Below, piece after piece: positions 19,112 to 26,464 of a stretch of DNA of 64,000 bases; positions within the stretch are counted from its first letter, which is position 1; each line of letters opens with the position of its first letter. The stretch is from Caulobacter sp. (GTDB taxonomy: Bacteria > Pseudomonadota > Alphaproteobacteria > Caulobacterales > Caulobacteraceae). The position numbers and the translations under genes are program-made. Location: positions 19,432 through 83,431 of the forward strand of contig JAQGIK010000176.1 in NCBI GenBank assembly GCA_028291265.1, read 5' to 3'. The notes under the pieces were generated by a model that worked only from the letters and a program-made list of their open reading frames with translations, had not been told where the DNA came from and did not search any database.

Positions 19112-19501
19112 ATGGAAACCATCGCCACCCCCCGCGCCCGTCGCCCCCGCCCGAAAGTCGTCACCCTCAGTGACAGCGCGGCGGTGCGGGTGAAGGAAAT
19201 CATGGCCAAGGCCGAGAAGCCCTACGCGGGCCTGCGCGTCGGCGTGAAGAACGGCGGCTGCGCGGGGCAGGAGTACGTGCTCGAGTACGCCGAGACCGCC
19301 GGTCCGCTGGACGAGGTGGTCGAGGACAAGGACGTGACCATCCTGATCGACCCCAAGGCGGTGCTGTTCCTGATCGGCACCACCATCGACTACGAGGTCA
19401 GCCGCCTGTCCTCGAAGTTCGTCTTCCGCAATCCGAACGAGACCGACGCCTGCGGCTGCGGGGAGAGCGTGACGATCATCCCGGCGGCGGCGGAAGAGTA
19501 A
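19112..19501 (+). CDS. sufA: A-type Fe-S carrier (SufA/IscA/HesB family)
   Basis: A 129-residue A-type carrier that passes clusters from the Suf scaffold to apo-proteins. The three ligand cysteines are present: one in VKNGGCAGQEYVLEY and two in the C-terminal ACGCGES. A 15-residue basic N-terminal extension precedes the domain. It is the last gene of the suf operon; the 140 bp that follow hold a weak GGCC-based dyad but no clear T-run terminator. Confidence 0.92.
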   Translation: METIATPRARRPRPKVVTLSDSAAVRVKEIMAKAEKPYAGLRVGVKNGGCAGQEYVLEYAETAGPLDEVVEDKDVTILIDPKAVLFLIGTTIDYEVSRLSSKFVFRNPNETDACGCGESVTIIPAAAEE

Positions 19502-19643
19502 AGTCAGCCGACGGCCACCCAGACTTGGCGGCCGCTATCGAATCCTCCAACCCCTCATCGACCCTGCGGGCGATCTGCACCCGGTAGGCGAGACTTGGGT
19601 TATCCTCAAAGGCGCTTTCACCGCTCAAGTCGAGGATCCGGCT

Positions 19644-20021
19644 TTGACCGCAACCCGCCTAAGCCGACGCCGCATCAGTCTTCTGGTCCTTGCGGCAGCA
19701 GTCTTTGCCGTCTCGATCTGGGCCGTCGTGGGCTACCAGGCGTCCCATCGACCTTTTGACCGCGCCGAATGGCTGTCAGCCGACGTGGAACAGCGCATCC
19801 GCGTTCAGATGGTCGATGACCTGGATCATCGACACCATCTGGTCGGCAAGACCCGCGCGGAAGTCGTGGCTCTCCTGGGCCCAACGACAGACGAGTTCAC
19901 CGACTGGGATTTGGTCTGGTATCTCGGTCCCAGCAGCGGATACGGCATCGATCCCGAATGGCTGGTCATGCGGCTCGACGATGCGGGCCGGGTCAGAAGC
20001 TACAAGGTGATCGCAGGCTAG
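19644..20021 (+). CDS. Small membrane-anchored protein with SmpA/OmlA-like domain
   Basis: A 125-residue protein starting at TTG (19644) with GAGGA upstream. An N-terminal basic segment (RLSRRRIS) is followed by one hydrophobic helix (LLVLAAAVFAVSIWAVVGY). The exported part resembles the small BamE/SmpA fold: HHLVGKTRAEVVALLGPTTDEF, then WDLVWYLGPSSGYGIDPEWLVMRLDDAGRV. Stand-alone proteins of this kind are common and mostly uncharacterised. The stop codon shares a CTAG with the stop of the convergent plsC gene. Confidence 0.65.
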   Translation: MTATRLSRRRISLLVLAAAVFAVSIWAVVGYQASHRPFDRAEWLSADVEQRIRVQMVDDLDHRHHLVGKTRAEVVALLGPTTDEFTDWDLVWYLGPSSGYGIDPEWLVMRLDDAGRVRSYKVIAG

Positions 20022-20815
20022 GCCGCGGCGGCCTGCGCCTGCATCTTCTTCACCTCGTCCGGCGTCGGGACCAGCACCGACGGTTCCAGCGGCAGGCCGG
20101 CCGCCTCGGCGATCAGTTCCTGGCTGCGGCTTTCGACGACATCGCGCAGCTTCTTGAGGAAGGCGTTCTTGTCGTCGCCGACTTCCATCGGCTCAAGGAA
20201 CTCGACGGTGCATTGGCCCGGCGTCTTCTTGAAGTCCTGCTGCCGCCAGAACAGCCCCAGGTTCGTCGCCACCGGCACCACCGGCAGGCCGAAGTCGCGG
20301 GCCATGAAGTAGACGCCTGAGCGGTAGCGGAAATGCTCGCCCGGCTTGGCCAGGTTGCCTTCCGGGAAGATCAGGATGCGGCGGCCTTCCTTGTTGGCGA
20401 TGGCGGCGCTTTCGCTCAGCGCCTTGCGCGCTTCCGGCCCGCCGCAGTTGTCGACGACGATGGCCCCCAGCTTCTTCAGAATGCCGCCGACCAGCGGGAA
20501 CTTCTCCATATGGTCGCCGGTGACGAAGGTCAGGTTCGGCACGCTGGAATAGAGGACGAAGCCGTCGCCCCAGCTGTGGTGCTTGGCGGCGACGATGAAG
20601 GCGCCCTTGGGCAGCCGCTCCTGGCCCTTCACGGTGACGTCGATGCCGGCGATGGCCCGCATGCCCCACATCATCCGGTGGGTGTAGAGCTTGATCGCGC
20701 CCGCCGTCGGCCGGCGGCCGGGCAGGATCGACAGCAGGACCGCGCTCAGGGCGTAGAACACCGTGGCGGTCCAGTAGTAGCAGGCAAAAAGGATCGAGCG
20801 CATGAGCCGGATCAT
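20018..20815 (-). CDS. plsC: 1-acyl-sn-glycerol-3-phosphate acyltransferase
   Basis: Membrane acyltransferase of about 265 residues making phosphatidic acid. An N-terminal hydrophobic helix (ILFACYYWTATVFYALSAVLLSI) precedes the catalytic HX4D motif in KHHSWGDGF. Motif III is FPEGNLAKPGEHFRYRSG and motif IV LPVVPVATNLG. It follows the TetR gene by 12 bp on the same strand and is very likely in the same transcript, so its level may be set by the TetR operators at 21403-21455. ATG 20803 is an alternative start. Confidence 0.93.
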   Translation of the reverse strand: MIRLMRSILFACYYWTATVFYALSAVLLSILPGRRPTAGAIKLYTHRMMWGMRAIAGIDVTVKGQERLPKGAFIVAAKHHSWGDGFVLYSSVPNLTFVTGDHMEKFPLVGGILKKLGAIVVDNCGGPEARKALSESAAIANKEGRRILIFPEGNLAKPGEHFRYRSGVYFMARDFGLPVVPVATNLGLFWRQQDFKKTPGQCTVEFLEPMEVGDDKNAFLKKLRDVVESRSQELIAEAAGLPLEPSVLVPTPDEVKKMQAQAAAA

Positions 20816-20827
20816 TCCCTAAAAGCG

Positions 20828-21388
20828 TTAGCGGGCGAACAACACAGCCTGGACGGCGGCGGTCATCAGCGGGGCGTGGGCCGACAGGCTGTCGTCGCCG
20901 AGCCGGCCGTAGGCCTTGTTCTGGGCCGTCTGGGTGATCACCCCGATGGCCATGGCGGCCAGCAGGCGCGGGTCGGCCGGCGGCAGTTCGGCATTGATCA
21001 TCGCCTGCTTGATGACGTTTTCGGTGACGGTGACCGGGTCGCGGCCATCCTCCTGATAGAGGGGGATGAAACGGTGGATCTGGGTCAGGTGGAAGGCGAA
21101 GGTCAGCCAGTCCTCGTCGGCCACCTGGCAGTAGGCGCGGACGATGGCGGCAGCCTTGTCCCTGATGCCGACAGCCTCGGCGGCGCTGTCCTCGATCAGC
21201 GAGGAGAGGCGGCGGTGGACGGTCATGAACAGGCTGGCGGCCAGCTCGTCCTTGCTGCGGTAGTGGCGATAGAGGGCGCCTTCCGACACCCCCGCCTCGG
21301 CGGCGATGGCGCGGGTGGTGGCGGCGTCGACGCCTTGCCGGACAAAGACTTCCAGCGCGGCGCGTTCGATGCGAGGCTTGGCGGACAT
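20828..21388 (-). CDS. TetR family regulator (upstream of plsC)
   Basis: A 186-residue TetR repressor. The HTH is ALEVFVRQGVDAATTRAIAAEAGVSEGALYRHYRSKDEL (about residues 10-48); the rest is the helical ligand and dimer domain. The start at 21388 (MSAKPRIER) has GGGGAG upstream and is preferred to 21439, which would place coding sequence over the operator. Two palindromes occupy the 80 bp between this gene and the divergent tfoX-like gene, so autoregulation and control of plsC are likely. The ligand may be a fatty-acid derivative, by context only. Confidence 0.92.
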   Translation of the reverse strand: MSAKPRIERAALEVFVRQGVDAATTRAIAAEAGVSEGALYRHYRSKDELAASLFMTVHRRLSSLIEDSAAEAVGIRDKAAAIVRAYCQVADEDWLTFAFHLTQIHRFIPLYQEDGRDPVTVTENVIKQAMINAELPPADPRLLAAMAIGVITQTAQNKAYGRLGDDSLSAHAPLMTAAVQAVLFAR

Positions 21389-21402
21389 GAGCGTCTCCCC
21401 TG

Positions 21403-21422
21403 ATGTGAGCATCTGCTCACAT
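21403..21422. promoter_or_regulatory. TetR operator 1 (20-bp palindrome)
   Basis: ATGTGAGCA-TC-TGCTCACAT: perfect 9-bp arms around a 2-bp centre, located 15 bp upstream of the TetR start. The GTGAGCA half-site recurs in operator 2. Confidence 0.7.
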
Positions 21423-21439
21423 GTCGCGAGGAATTGCAA

Positions 21440-21455
21440 GTGAGCAATTACTCAC
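21440..21455. promoter_or_regulatory. TetR operator 2
   Basis: GTGAGcAATTaCTCAC: a 16-bp palindrome with one mismatched pair that shares the GTGAG half-site with operator 1. It lies 16 bp before the divergent tfoX-like ATG, so the same regulator probably also controls that gene. Confidence 0.6.
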
Positions 21456-21470
21456 ATTCTGGATTTGTCG

Positions 21471-21845
21471 ATGGACGCCTATCTGACCGACCTGTTCGAA
21501 CCGCTCGGTCCCGTGGTCGTGAAACGCATGTTCGGCGGCCAGGGCGTCTGGCTGGACGGGATGATGTTCGCCCTGGTGTTCGGGGAAACGGTCTATCTGA
21601 AGGTCGATGACCAGACGCGCGAGACGTTCCTCGCCGCCGGGTCAGAACCGTTCGTCTATCACCAGCGCAAGCGCGACCGGCAGGCGGCGCTGCCCTACTT
21701 CAGCCTGCCGGACGGGGCGGGGGACGATCCGGCCGAAGCATCGCGTTGGGCCCGCCTGGCGATCGAGGCGGTGCTGCGCGGCAAGGCGCCGAAAAAAGGT
21801 AAAAAGGCCCGGGCCGATATCGGACCCGGGCCTTGGGATGGCTGA
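21471..21845 (+). CDS. TfoX N-terminal-domain protein
   Basis: A 124-residue single-domain TfoX/Sxy relative: DLFEPLGPVVVKRMFGGQGVWLDGMMFALVF, then YLKVDDQTRETFLAAGSEPFVYH and the FSLPDGAGDDPAEASRWARLAIEAVLR helix. The C-terminal Sxy domain is absent, so it need not be a competence regulator. It starts at ATG 21471, right after operator 2 of the divergent TetR gene. The lysine-rich tail (KAPKKGKKARADIGPGP) overlaps a hairpin that acts as a terminator for the opposite strand. Confidence 0.85.
   Translation: MDAYLTDLFEPLGPVVVKRMFGGQGVWLDGMMFALVFGETVYLKVDDQTRETFLAAGSEPFVYHQRKRDRQAALPYFSLPDGAGDDPAEASRWARLAIEAVLRGKAPKKGKKARADIGPGPWDG
21798..21835 (-). terminator. Minus-strand terminator inside the tfoX 3' end
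   Basis: AAGGCCCGGG and CCCGGGCCTT with a self-complementary centre (CCGATATCGG) form a long stem. On the minus strand it is followed by TTTTTACC and then TTTTTT, so it would stop transcription arriving from the enoyl-CoA hydratase gene. On the plus strand the same bases encode the last codons of the TfoX-like protein. Confidence 0.6.
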
Positions 21846-21858
21846 AGCAGATTGCGTC

Positions 21859-21961
21859 CTTCGACACGCCCGCTACGCGGGCTGCTCAGGATGACTAACG
21901 GGGTAGCATTCCACCAAAGTTAGTCATGCTGAGCAGCGGCCCGCAGGGACGCGTGTCGAAG
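21859..21961. repeat. Large intergenic inverted repeat (cruciform type)
   Basis: Outer arms CTTCGACACG (21859-21868) and CGTGTCGAAG (21952-21961) enclose a second arm pair, GCTGCTCAGgATGACTAA (21881-21898) and TTAGTCATgCTGAGCAGC (21920-21937). It fills the gap between the convergent tfoX and enoyl-CoA hydratase genes. Its form is that of a dispersed intergenic repeat family rather than a simple terminator. Confidence 0.65.
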
Positions 21962-21968
21962 CAGGCAC

Positions 21969-22772
21969 TTACGCGCCCTTGAAAGCCGCCGGACGCTTCT
22001 GCAGGAAGGCGCTGACGCCCTCGACGAAGTCGTCGGTCTTGCCGGCCACCTTCTGGGCGCGGCGTTCGGCCTGCAGCTGTTCGCCCCAGCTGTTGTCCTG
22101 GCTGTCCCAGATCAGCTGGCGGATAAGGCCGAGCGAGGCCGGGCCGTTGGCCAGGTCCTTGGCCACGGCGATGGCGGCGTCGCGCAGCTCGGCGTCGGCG
22201 ACGACGCGGTTGCACAGGCCCCATTCCAGCGCCTTGGCGGCCCCGATCTTGTCGCCCATCAGGGCCATTTCCATGGCCCGGGCCCGGCCGATCATGCGCG
22301 GCAGCAGGTAGGTCGAGCCACCGTCCGGCACCAGGCCGATGCGGCGGAAGGCCTGCAGGAAGTAGCCGCTCTCGCCGACCAGGATGTAGTCGCCCAGCAG
22401 GCCGAACGAGCAGCCGATGCCGGCGGCGGCTCCGTTGACGGCGGTGACCACCGGGACGGGGCAGTTTTTGATCAGGGTGACCAGCGGGTTGTAGATGCTG
22501 TCCAGCGCATTGCCGGCGTCGGGCTTGCCGTCGACGTCCAGCTCACGGCCCGCGGCGCCGCCGCCCGACAGGTTGGCGCCCGAGCAGAAGCCGCGGCCCT
22601 CGCCGGTCAGCACGACGGCGCGGGCCTTGATCTGGCCGCCGGCGATGCTCCGGAACGCGTGGGCCAGTTCGCTGGCCAGGTCGAGGCCGGCGGCGTTCAT
22701 CGAGCCGGGGTCGTTCATGATCACCACGGCGACGCCGTCGACCAGATCGACCTTGATTTTCGTGTAGTCCAT
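21969..22772 (-). CDS. Enoyl-CoA hydratase/isomerase family protein
   Basis: A 267-residue crotonase-fold protein. CoA-binding and oxyanion-hole segments are GRGFCSGANLS and NGAAAGIGCSFGLLGDYILVG, and GLVPDGGSTYLLPRMIG carries Asp where classical hydratases have the second catalytic Glu, as in PaaG/PaaB-like isomerases. The ATG at 22772 (MDYTKIKVD) has AGGGAGG upstream; an in-frame ATG at 22790 overlaps that site and is rejected. Lone gene, so the CoA substrate cannot be assigned. Confidence 0.9.
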   Translation of the reverse strand: MDYTKIKVDLVDGVAVVIMNDPGSMNAAGLDLASELAHAFRSIAGGQIKARAVVLTGEGRGFCSGANLSGGGAAGRELDVDGKPDAGNALDSIYNPLVTLIKNCPVPVVTAVNGAAAGIGCSFGLLGDYILVGESGYFLQAFRRIGLVPDGGSTYLLPRMIGRARAMEMALMGDKIGAAKALEWGLCNRVVADAELRDAAIAVAKDLANGPASLGLIRQLIWDSQDNSWGEQLQAERRAQKVAGKTDDFVEGVSAFLQKRPAAFKGA

Positions 22773-22846
22773 GACGGACCTCCCTCTCATGCTTTGAAGG
22801 GAGGATGGCGGTCATAACCCGGCGGAACGCCAGCCCTTTTTTGCTT

Positions 22847-22871
22847 CCTTCTCCCGCTTGTCGGGAGAAGG
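22847..22871. repeat. CCTTCTCCC inverted repeat
   Basis: CCTTCTCCC (22847-22855) and GGGAGAAGG (22863-22871) with a 7-nt loop, just downstream of the diguanylate cyclase gene. Its core is the same as that of the two larger repeats flanking the DUF559 gene at 33.8 and 34.4 kb. Confidence 0.55.
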
Positions 22872-22877
22872 GACGTT

Positions 22878-23936
22878 CTACGCGGCGACCGAGGTCACCT
22901 TTTCGCCGTTGGTCACGCGGTTACGGCCGGCGCGCTTGGAGATGTAGAGGGCGGCGTCGGCGCGATCCATGGTGCAGACGCCGGTCTCGCCGGCCTTCCG
23001 CGTCGCCAGGCCGGCCGACAGGGTCACCGTGCCCAAGTCCTCGTTGGTCGAGCGGCGCTTGAGCATGCGCGAGGCGACCTCTTCGCGGATTTCTTCCAGG
23101 CAGGCCTCGACCGTCGCGGCGTCCTCGCCCGGGAAGATCATGGCGAACTCCTCGCCGCCGTAGCGGGCGGCGAAGCGCGGGGTGGCGCCGACCCGGCCGA
23201 TGACGCTGGCCACGAAGCGGATGACCTGGTCGCCGGTCTGGTGGCCCCAGGTGTCGTTGAAGTTTTTGAAATGGTCGATGTCCAGCACCGCCAGGGTGAC
23301 GTCGGCCCCCTGTTCGTCGGCGTCGGCGCAGGCGCGGGCCAGCTCGTCGTCGAAGGCCTTGCGGTTGGCCAGGTTGGTCAGGCCGTCGGTGGTGGCGTCG
23401 CGGCGCACCTGCTCCAGGTGTTCGCGCAGGCGGGCGACCTCGGTGGTCGAGTCCGACAGCTTCTGCTCGAGGGTGTCATTCTGCTTCTGGACGCGCTCGG
23501 TGGCGCTGGCCAGGGTCTCGACCATCTTCTTGATGGCGCTGGCGTCGGTCGCCGCACCGAGGCCTTCGCTGGCCGTGGTCAGGGTTTCGCCGTAGGCGGC
23601 CGTGGATTTCTGGGCGGTCTGGATGGCCTTGGCGACCGAAGCCAGTTCCTTGGTCAGCTGGTCCCCGGCGTCGCGGATCTGTTCGTTGAGCTTGGCCTTG
23701 GCCAGGTAGGCGGCGGCCAGTTCCTCGCTGACCGCCTCGGTCATCGGTTCGCCGGCGCTGATCAGCCGGGTCAGTTCCTTGGCCAGCGCGCCCTCGGGAT
23801 CGGCGACGTAGTGCGACCAGAGCTCGAAGTTGAGCGGCGTCGGCCAGATGTTGTGGCGTTCCATCATGTCGATGGCCTTGCGGGTGATCTTGTAGGCCTG
23901 GGGCCCCCGCAGGGTCTGTTCAAAATCGCCGGGCAT
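22878..23936 (-). CDS. GGDEF-domain diguanylate cyclase
   Basis: About 352 residues: an N-terminal helical region (ITRKAIDMMERHNIWPTPLNFELWSHYV) seen in many alphaproteobacterial cyclases, a long coiled-coil stretch (about residues 95-180), and a GGDEF domain with DGLTNLANRKAFD and the active site RYGGEEFAMIF. It should make cyclic-di-GMP. The inhibitory I-site RxxD five residues ahead of GGEEF is absent (ATPR), so product feedback is unlikely. No signal peptide or transmembrane helix is seen, so it is cytoplasmic. The start is at 23936 (MPGDFEQ). Confidence 0.92.
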   Translation of the reverse strand: MPGDFEQTLRGPQAYKITRKAIDMMERHNIWPTPLNFELWSHYVADPEGALAKELTRLISAGEPMTEAVSEELAAAYLAKAKLNEQIRDAGDQLTKELASVAKAIQTAQKSTAAYGETLTTASEGLGAATDASAIKKMVETLASATERVQKQNDTLEQKLSDSTTEVARLREHLEQVRRDATTDGLTNLANRKAFDDELARACADADEQGADVTLAVLDIDHFKNFNDTWGHQTGDQVIRFVASVIGRVGATPRFAARYGGEEFAMIFPGEDAATVEACLEEIREEVASRMLKRRSTNEDLGTVTLSAGLATRKAGETGVCTMDRADAALYISKRAGRNRVTNGEKVTSVAA

Positions 23937-24127
23937 CGTCTCGTCTTCCCCCGAAACGCAGCCGTTTTCTGCGGATGCGCGTGTTTCAGTGAAACTGACA
24001 CTAGTGGGTAACGCCAAACGTCAGGTTAAAACCGGGAACGCTTGTGCGCTTGCCGTCACAGCGTTCGGCGGCCATTCTGATCAGCGATCACCTGAGCCGG
24101 AGCAACCGGCCGCCTGGGAGGGACACC

Positions 24128-25558
24128 ATGACCGACGCCGCCGCGATGCAGGACATCCTCAACCGCCAGAAGGCCGCCCACCTGCGCGACGGGGCGCCGA
24201 CCGCGGAACAGCGGATCGACCGGATCGACCGCTGCATCGGCCTGCTGGTCGACCACGCCAAGGCCATCGAGGATGCGCTGAACGCCGACTTCGGCAACCG
24301 CTCGCGCGAGGCCACCCAGCTGACCGACATCGCCGGCTCCATCGGCCCCCTGAAGCACGCCCGCGACAACCTGCGCAAATGGATGAAGGGCGAGAAGCGC
24401 AAGACCTCGCCGGCCATCCTCGGCCTGTTCGGGGCCAAGGCCGAGGTGGTCTTCCAGCCCAAGGGCGTGGTTGGGGTGATCAGCCCGTGGAACTTCCCGG
24501 TCAACCTGACCTTCGCCCCGCTGGCTGGCGTGCTGGCGGCGGGCAACCGGGCGATGATCAAGCCTTCGGAGTTCACGCCGGCGACCTCGGAGCTGATGAA
24601 GGTGATGTTCGGCAAGGTGTTCTCGGAGGAGGAGATCGCGGTGATCACCGGCGGTCCGGAGGTCGGCCAGGCCTTCTCGGAGCTGGCCTTCGACCACATG
24701 ATCTTCACCGGCGCGACCAGTGTCGCCCGCCACGTCATGCGCGCGGCCGCCAACAACCTGGTGCCGCTGACCCTGGAGCTGGGCGGCAAGAGCCCGGTGA
24801 TCATCTCGCGCAGCGCCGACATGGCGCTGACCGCCGCCCGGGTGATGAACGGCAAGACCCTCAACGCCGGCCAGATCTGCCTGGCCCCCGACTATGTGCT
24901 GACGCCGGAGGAGAGCGTCGGCGAGTTCGTCACCCAGGCGAAGGCCGCCGTAACCAGGCTGTTCCCGACCATCAAGGACAATCCCGACTACACCGCCGTG
25001 GTCGCCCAGCGGCACTATGACCGGATCATGGGCTATATCGACGACGCCCGGTCGAAAGGCGCCGAGATCATCGAGATCAAGCCGGATGACGAGGACCTGA
25101 GCCAGCAGGAGCACCGCAAGATCGCCCCGACCCTGATCCTCAACCCGACCGACGACATGAAGGTCATGCAGGAAGAAATCTTCGGGCCCGTCCTGCCGGT
25201 GAAGACCTACAAGACCCTGGCCGAGGCCACCGGCTACATCAACGCCCACGACCGGCCGCTCGGCCTCTACTGGTTCGGCACCGACGAGGCGGAGAAGGCC
25301 AACGTTCTGGCCACCACGACCAGCGGCGGGGTGACGATCAACGACGTGGTCATGCACGTGGCCCAGGAAGAGTTGCCGTTCGGCGGCGTCGGGCCCTCGG
25401 GCATGGGCAGCTACCACGGCCACGACGGCTTCCGGGAGTTCAGCCACCGCAAGGCCATCTACACCCAGCTGAAGAAGGATATCGGTCCGCTGGTCGCCAT
25501 GCGGCCGCCCTACGGTGCGGCCATCCGCAAGATGCTGTCCGGGCAGATCACCCGGTAG
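24128..25558 (+). CDS. Aldehyde dehydrogenase, coniferyl-aldehyde-dehydrogenase type
   Basis: NAD(P)-dependent aldehyde dehydrogenase of 476 residues with GGGAGG upstream of the ATG. Cofactor-binding GVVGVISPWNFPVNLTF, the general-base glutamate in LTLELGGKSP and the nucleophile cysteine in NAGQICLAPDYVL are all present. The short length and the C-terminal SHRKAIYTQL match the class-3-like group that includes coniferyl aldehyde dehydrogenase (CalB) and long-chain aldehyde dehydrogenases. The exact aldehyde is uncertain. Confidence 0.9.
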   Translation: MTDAAAMQDILNRQKAAHLRDGAPTAEQRIDRIDRCIGLLVDHAKAIEDALNADFGNRSREATQLTDIAGSIGPLKHARDNLRKWMKGEKRKTSPAILGLFGAKAEVVFQPKGVVGVISPWNFPVNLTFAPLAGVLAAGNRAMIKPSEFTPATSELMKVMFGKVFSEEEIAVITGGPEVGQAFSELAFDHMIFTGATSVARHVMRAAANNLVPLTLELGGKSPVIISRSADMALTAARVMNGKTLNAGQICLAPDYVLTPEESVGEFVTQAKAAVTRLFPTIKDNPDYTAVVAQRHYDRIMGYIDDARSKGAEIIEIKPDDEDLSQQEHRKIAPTLILNPTDDMKVMQEEIFGPVLPVKTYKTLAEATGYINAHDRPLGLYWFGTDEAEKANVLATTTSGGVTINDVVMHVAQEELPFGGVGPSGMGSYHGHDGFREFSHRKAIYTQLKKDIGPLVAMRPPYGAAIRKMLSGQITR

Positions 25559-25562
25559 CGCC

Positions 25563-25961
25563 GTGGACCCGGCGGTCAGAGCCGTCATCGACGCCTGGCC
25601 GCCGCCGGTGCGGCCGGGGTTGCTGGCCCTGCGCGACATGATCCTGGAAACGGCGGCGCAGACCGAGGGCGTCGGGCCGCTGGACGAGAGCCTCAAATGG
25701 GGTGAGCCGGCCTATCGGCCCGTTCGGCCGCGCACCGGCACGACGGTGCGGATCAACGCGCTTAAGGGCCGCACCGATGGCTACGCCGCCTATTTCCACT
25801 GCCAGAGCGGACTGATCGGCCAGTTCCGCATGCTCTACCCGGACGATTTCACCTTCGAGGGCGAGCGGGCGCTGATCTTCCAGGCCGGCCAGGCCCCGCC
25901 TGCCGAACCGTTGCGCCATTGCATCGCCCTGGCGTTGACGCACCACCTGCGGGGGCGGTGA
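25563..25961 (+). CDS. DUF1801 domain protein
   Basis: A 132-residue protein starting with GTG 4 bp after the aldehyde dehydrogenase stop. The pattern DMILETAAQTEGVGPLDESLKWGEPAYRPV followed by RINALKGRTDGYAAYFHCQSGLI matches DUF1801, a small YdhG-like fold of unknown function. Probably co-transcribed with the dehydrogenase; nothing in the sequence suggests a shared role. Confidence 0.8.
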   Translation: MDPAVRAVIDAWPPPVRPGLLALRDMILETAAQTEGVGPLDESLKWGEPAYRPVRPRTGTTVRINALKGRTDGYAAYFHCQSGLIGQFRMLYPDDFTFEGERALIFQAGQAPPAEPLRHCIALALTHHLRGR

Positions 25962-26003
25962 CACAGGGCCGCAACAGCCCGCCCTTCCAGCGCCGCTATT
26001 CCT

Positions 26004-26036
26004 ACCTACATTGTAGGTGTCGCGGATCGTCGCGAC
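26004..26036. promoter_or_regulatory. Two adjacent palindromes before a small exported protein gene
   Basis: ACCTACA-T-TGTAGGT (26004-26018, perfect 7-bp arms) is followed at once by GTCGCG-N6-CGCGAC (26019-26036). Together they occupy the region from -45 to -13 of the ATG at 26049, so at least one is probably a regulator site. The regulator is unknown. Confidence 0.45.
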
Positions 26037-26048
26037 TCGAAACGGAGA

Positions 26049-26393
26049 ATGCTCATGCGCGCCCCCATCCTGGGCGGGCTGATCCTGGCGACCCTGGCCG
26101 GCTTCTCGGTGCAGGCCCAGGGCAACGTCGACTTCCGCGCGCAGGCGCGGTGCCTTGCTGTCTATGAAGCGGCCGCCGGCGCGGTCGAGCAGGGCGGCGG
26201 CGACAAGGCCCTCGTCAAGAGCTTCGACCGTAACCGCGAACGCACCGCCCTGGCGCTGGCCGCCCGCCGCGACCTGCCGGCCGGGACCAACCCCGCCGCC
26301 ATCCAGTCGGCCGAGGCCGACAAGCTGGACGGCCAGGGCAGGGACGCGTTGGTCAACGAAGCCAAGGCCTGCGACAAGACGCTCGGCTACTAG
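26049..26393 (+). CDS. Small exported protein of unknown function
   Basis: A 114-residue protein with a clear Sec signal (MRAPILGGLILATLAGFSVQAQ, cleavage after AQA or QAQ). The mature part is about 90 residues, alanine-rich and probably helical, with two cysteines (ARCLAVYEAA and EAKACDKTLGY) that could form one disulfide in the periplasm. No family is recognised. It is a single-gene unit with palindromes upstream and a strong terminator downstream. Confidence 0.75.
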   Translation: MLMRAPILGGLILATLAGFSVQAQGNVDFRAQARCLAVYEAAAGAVEQGGGDKALVKSFDRNRERTALALAARRDLPAGTNPAAIQSAEADKLDGQGRDALVNEAKACDKTLGY

Positions 26394-26412
26394 CCACGGC
26401 CCGGACATGAAG

Positions 26413-26448
26413 ACGCCCGCCCGCGTGACGCGGACGGGCGTTTTTCTT
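26413..26448 (+). terminator. Rho-independent terminator
   Basis: ACGCCCG (26413-26419) pairs with CGGGCGT (26435-26441) with an inner CCGCGT/ACGCGG stem, followed by TTTTCTTT. It ends the small exported-protein gene and faces the convergent helicase gene. Confidence 0.85.
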
Positions 26449-26464
26449 TGCCTGCCGGTCGGGC

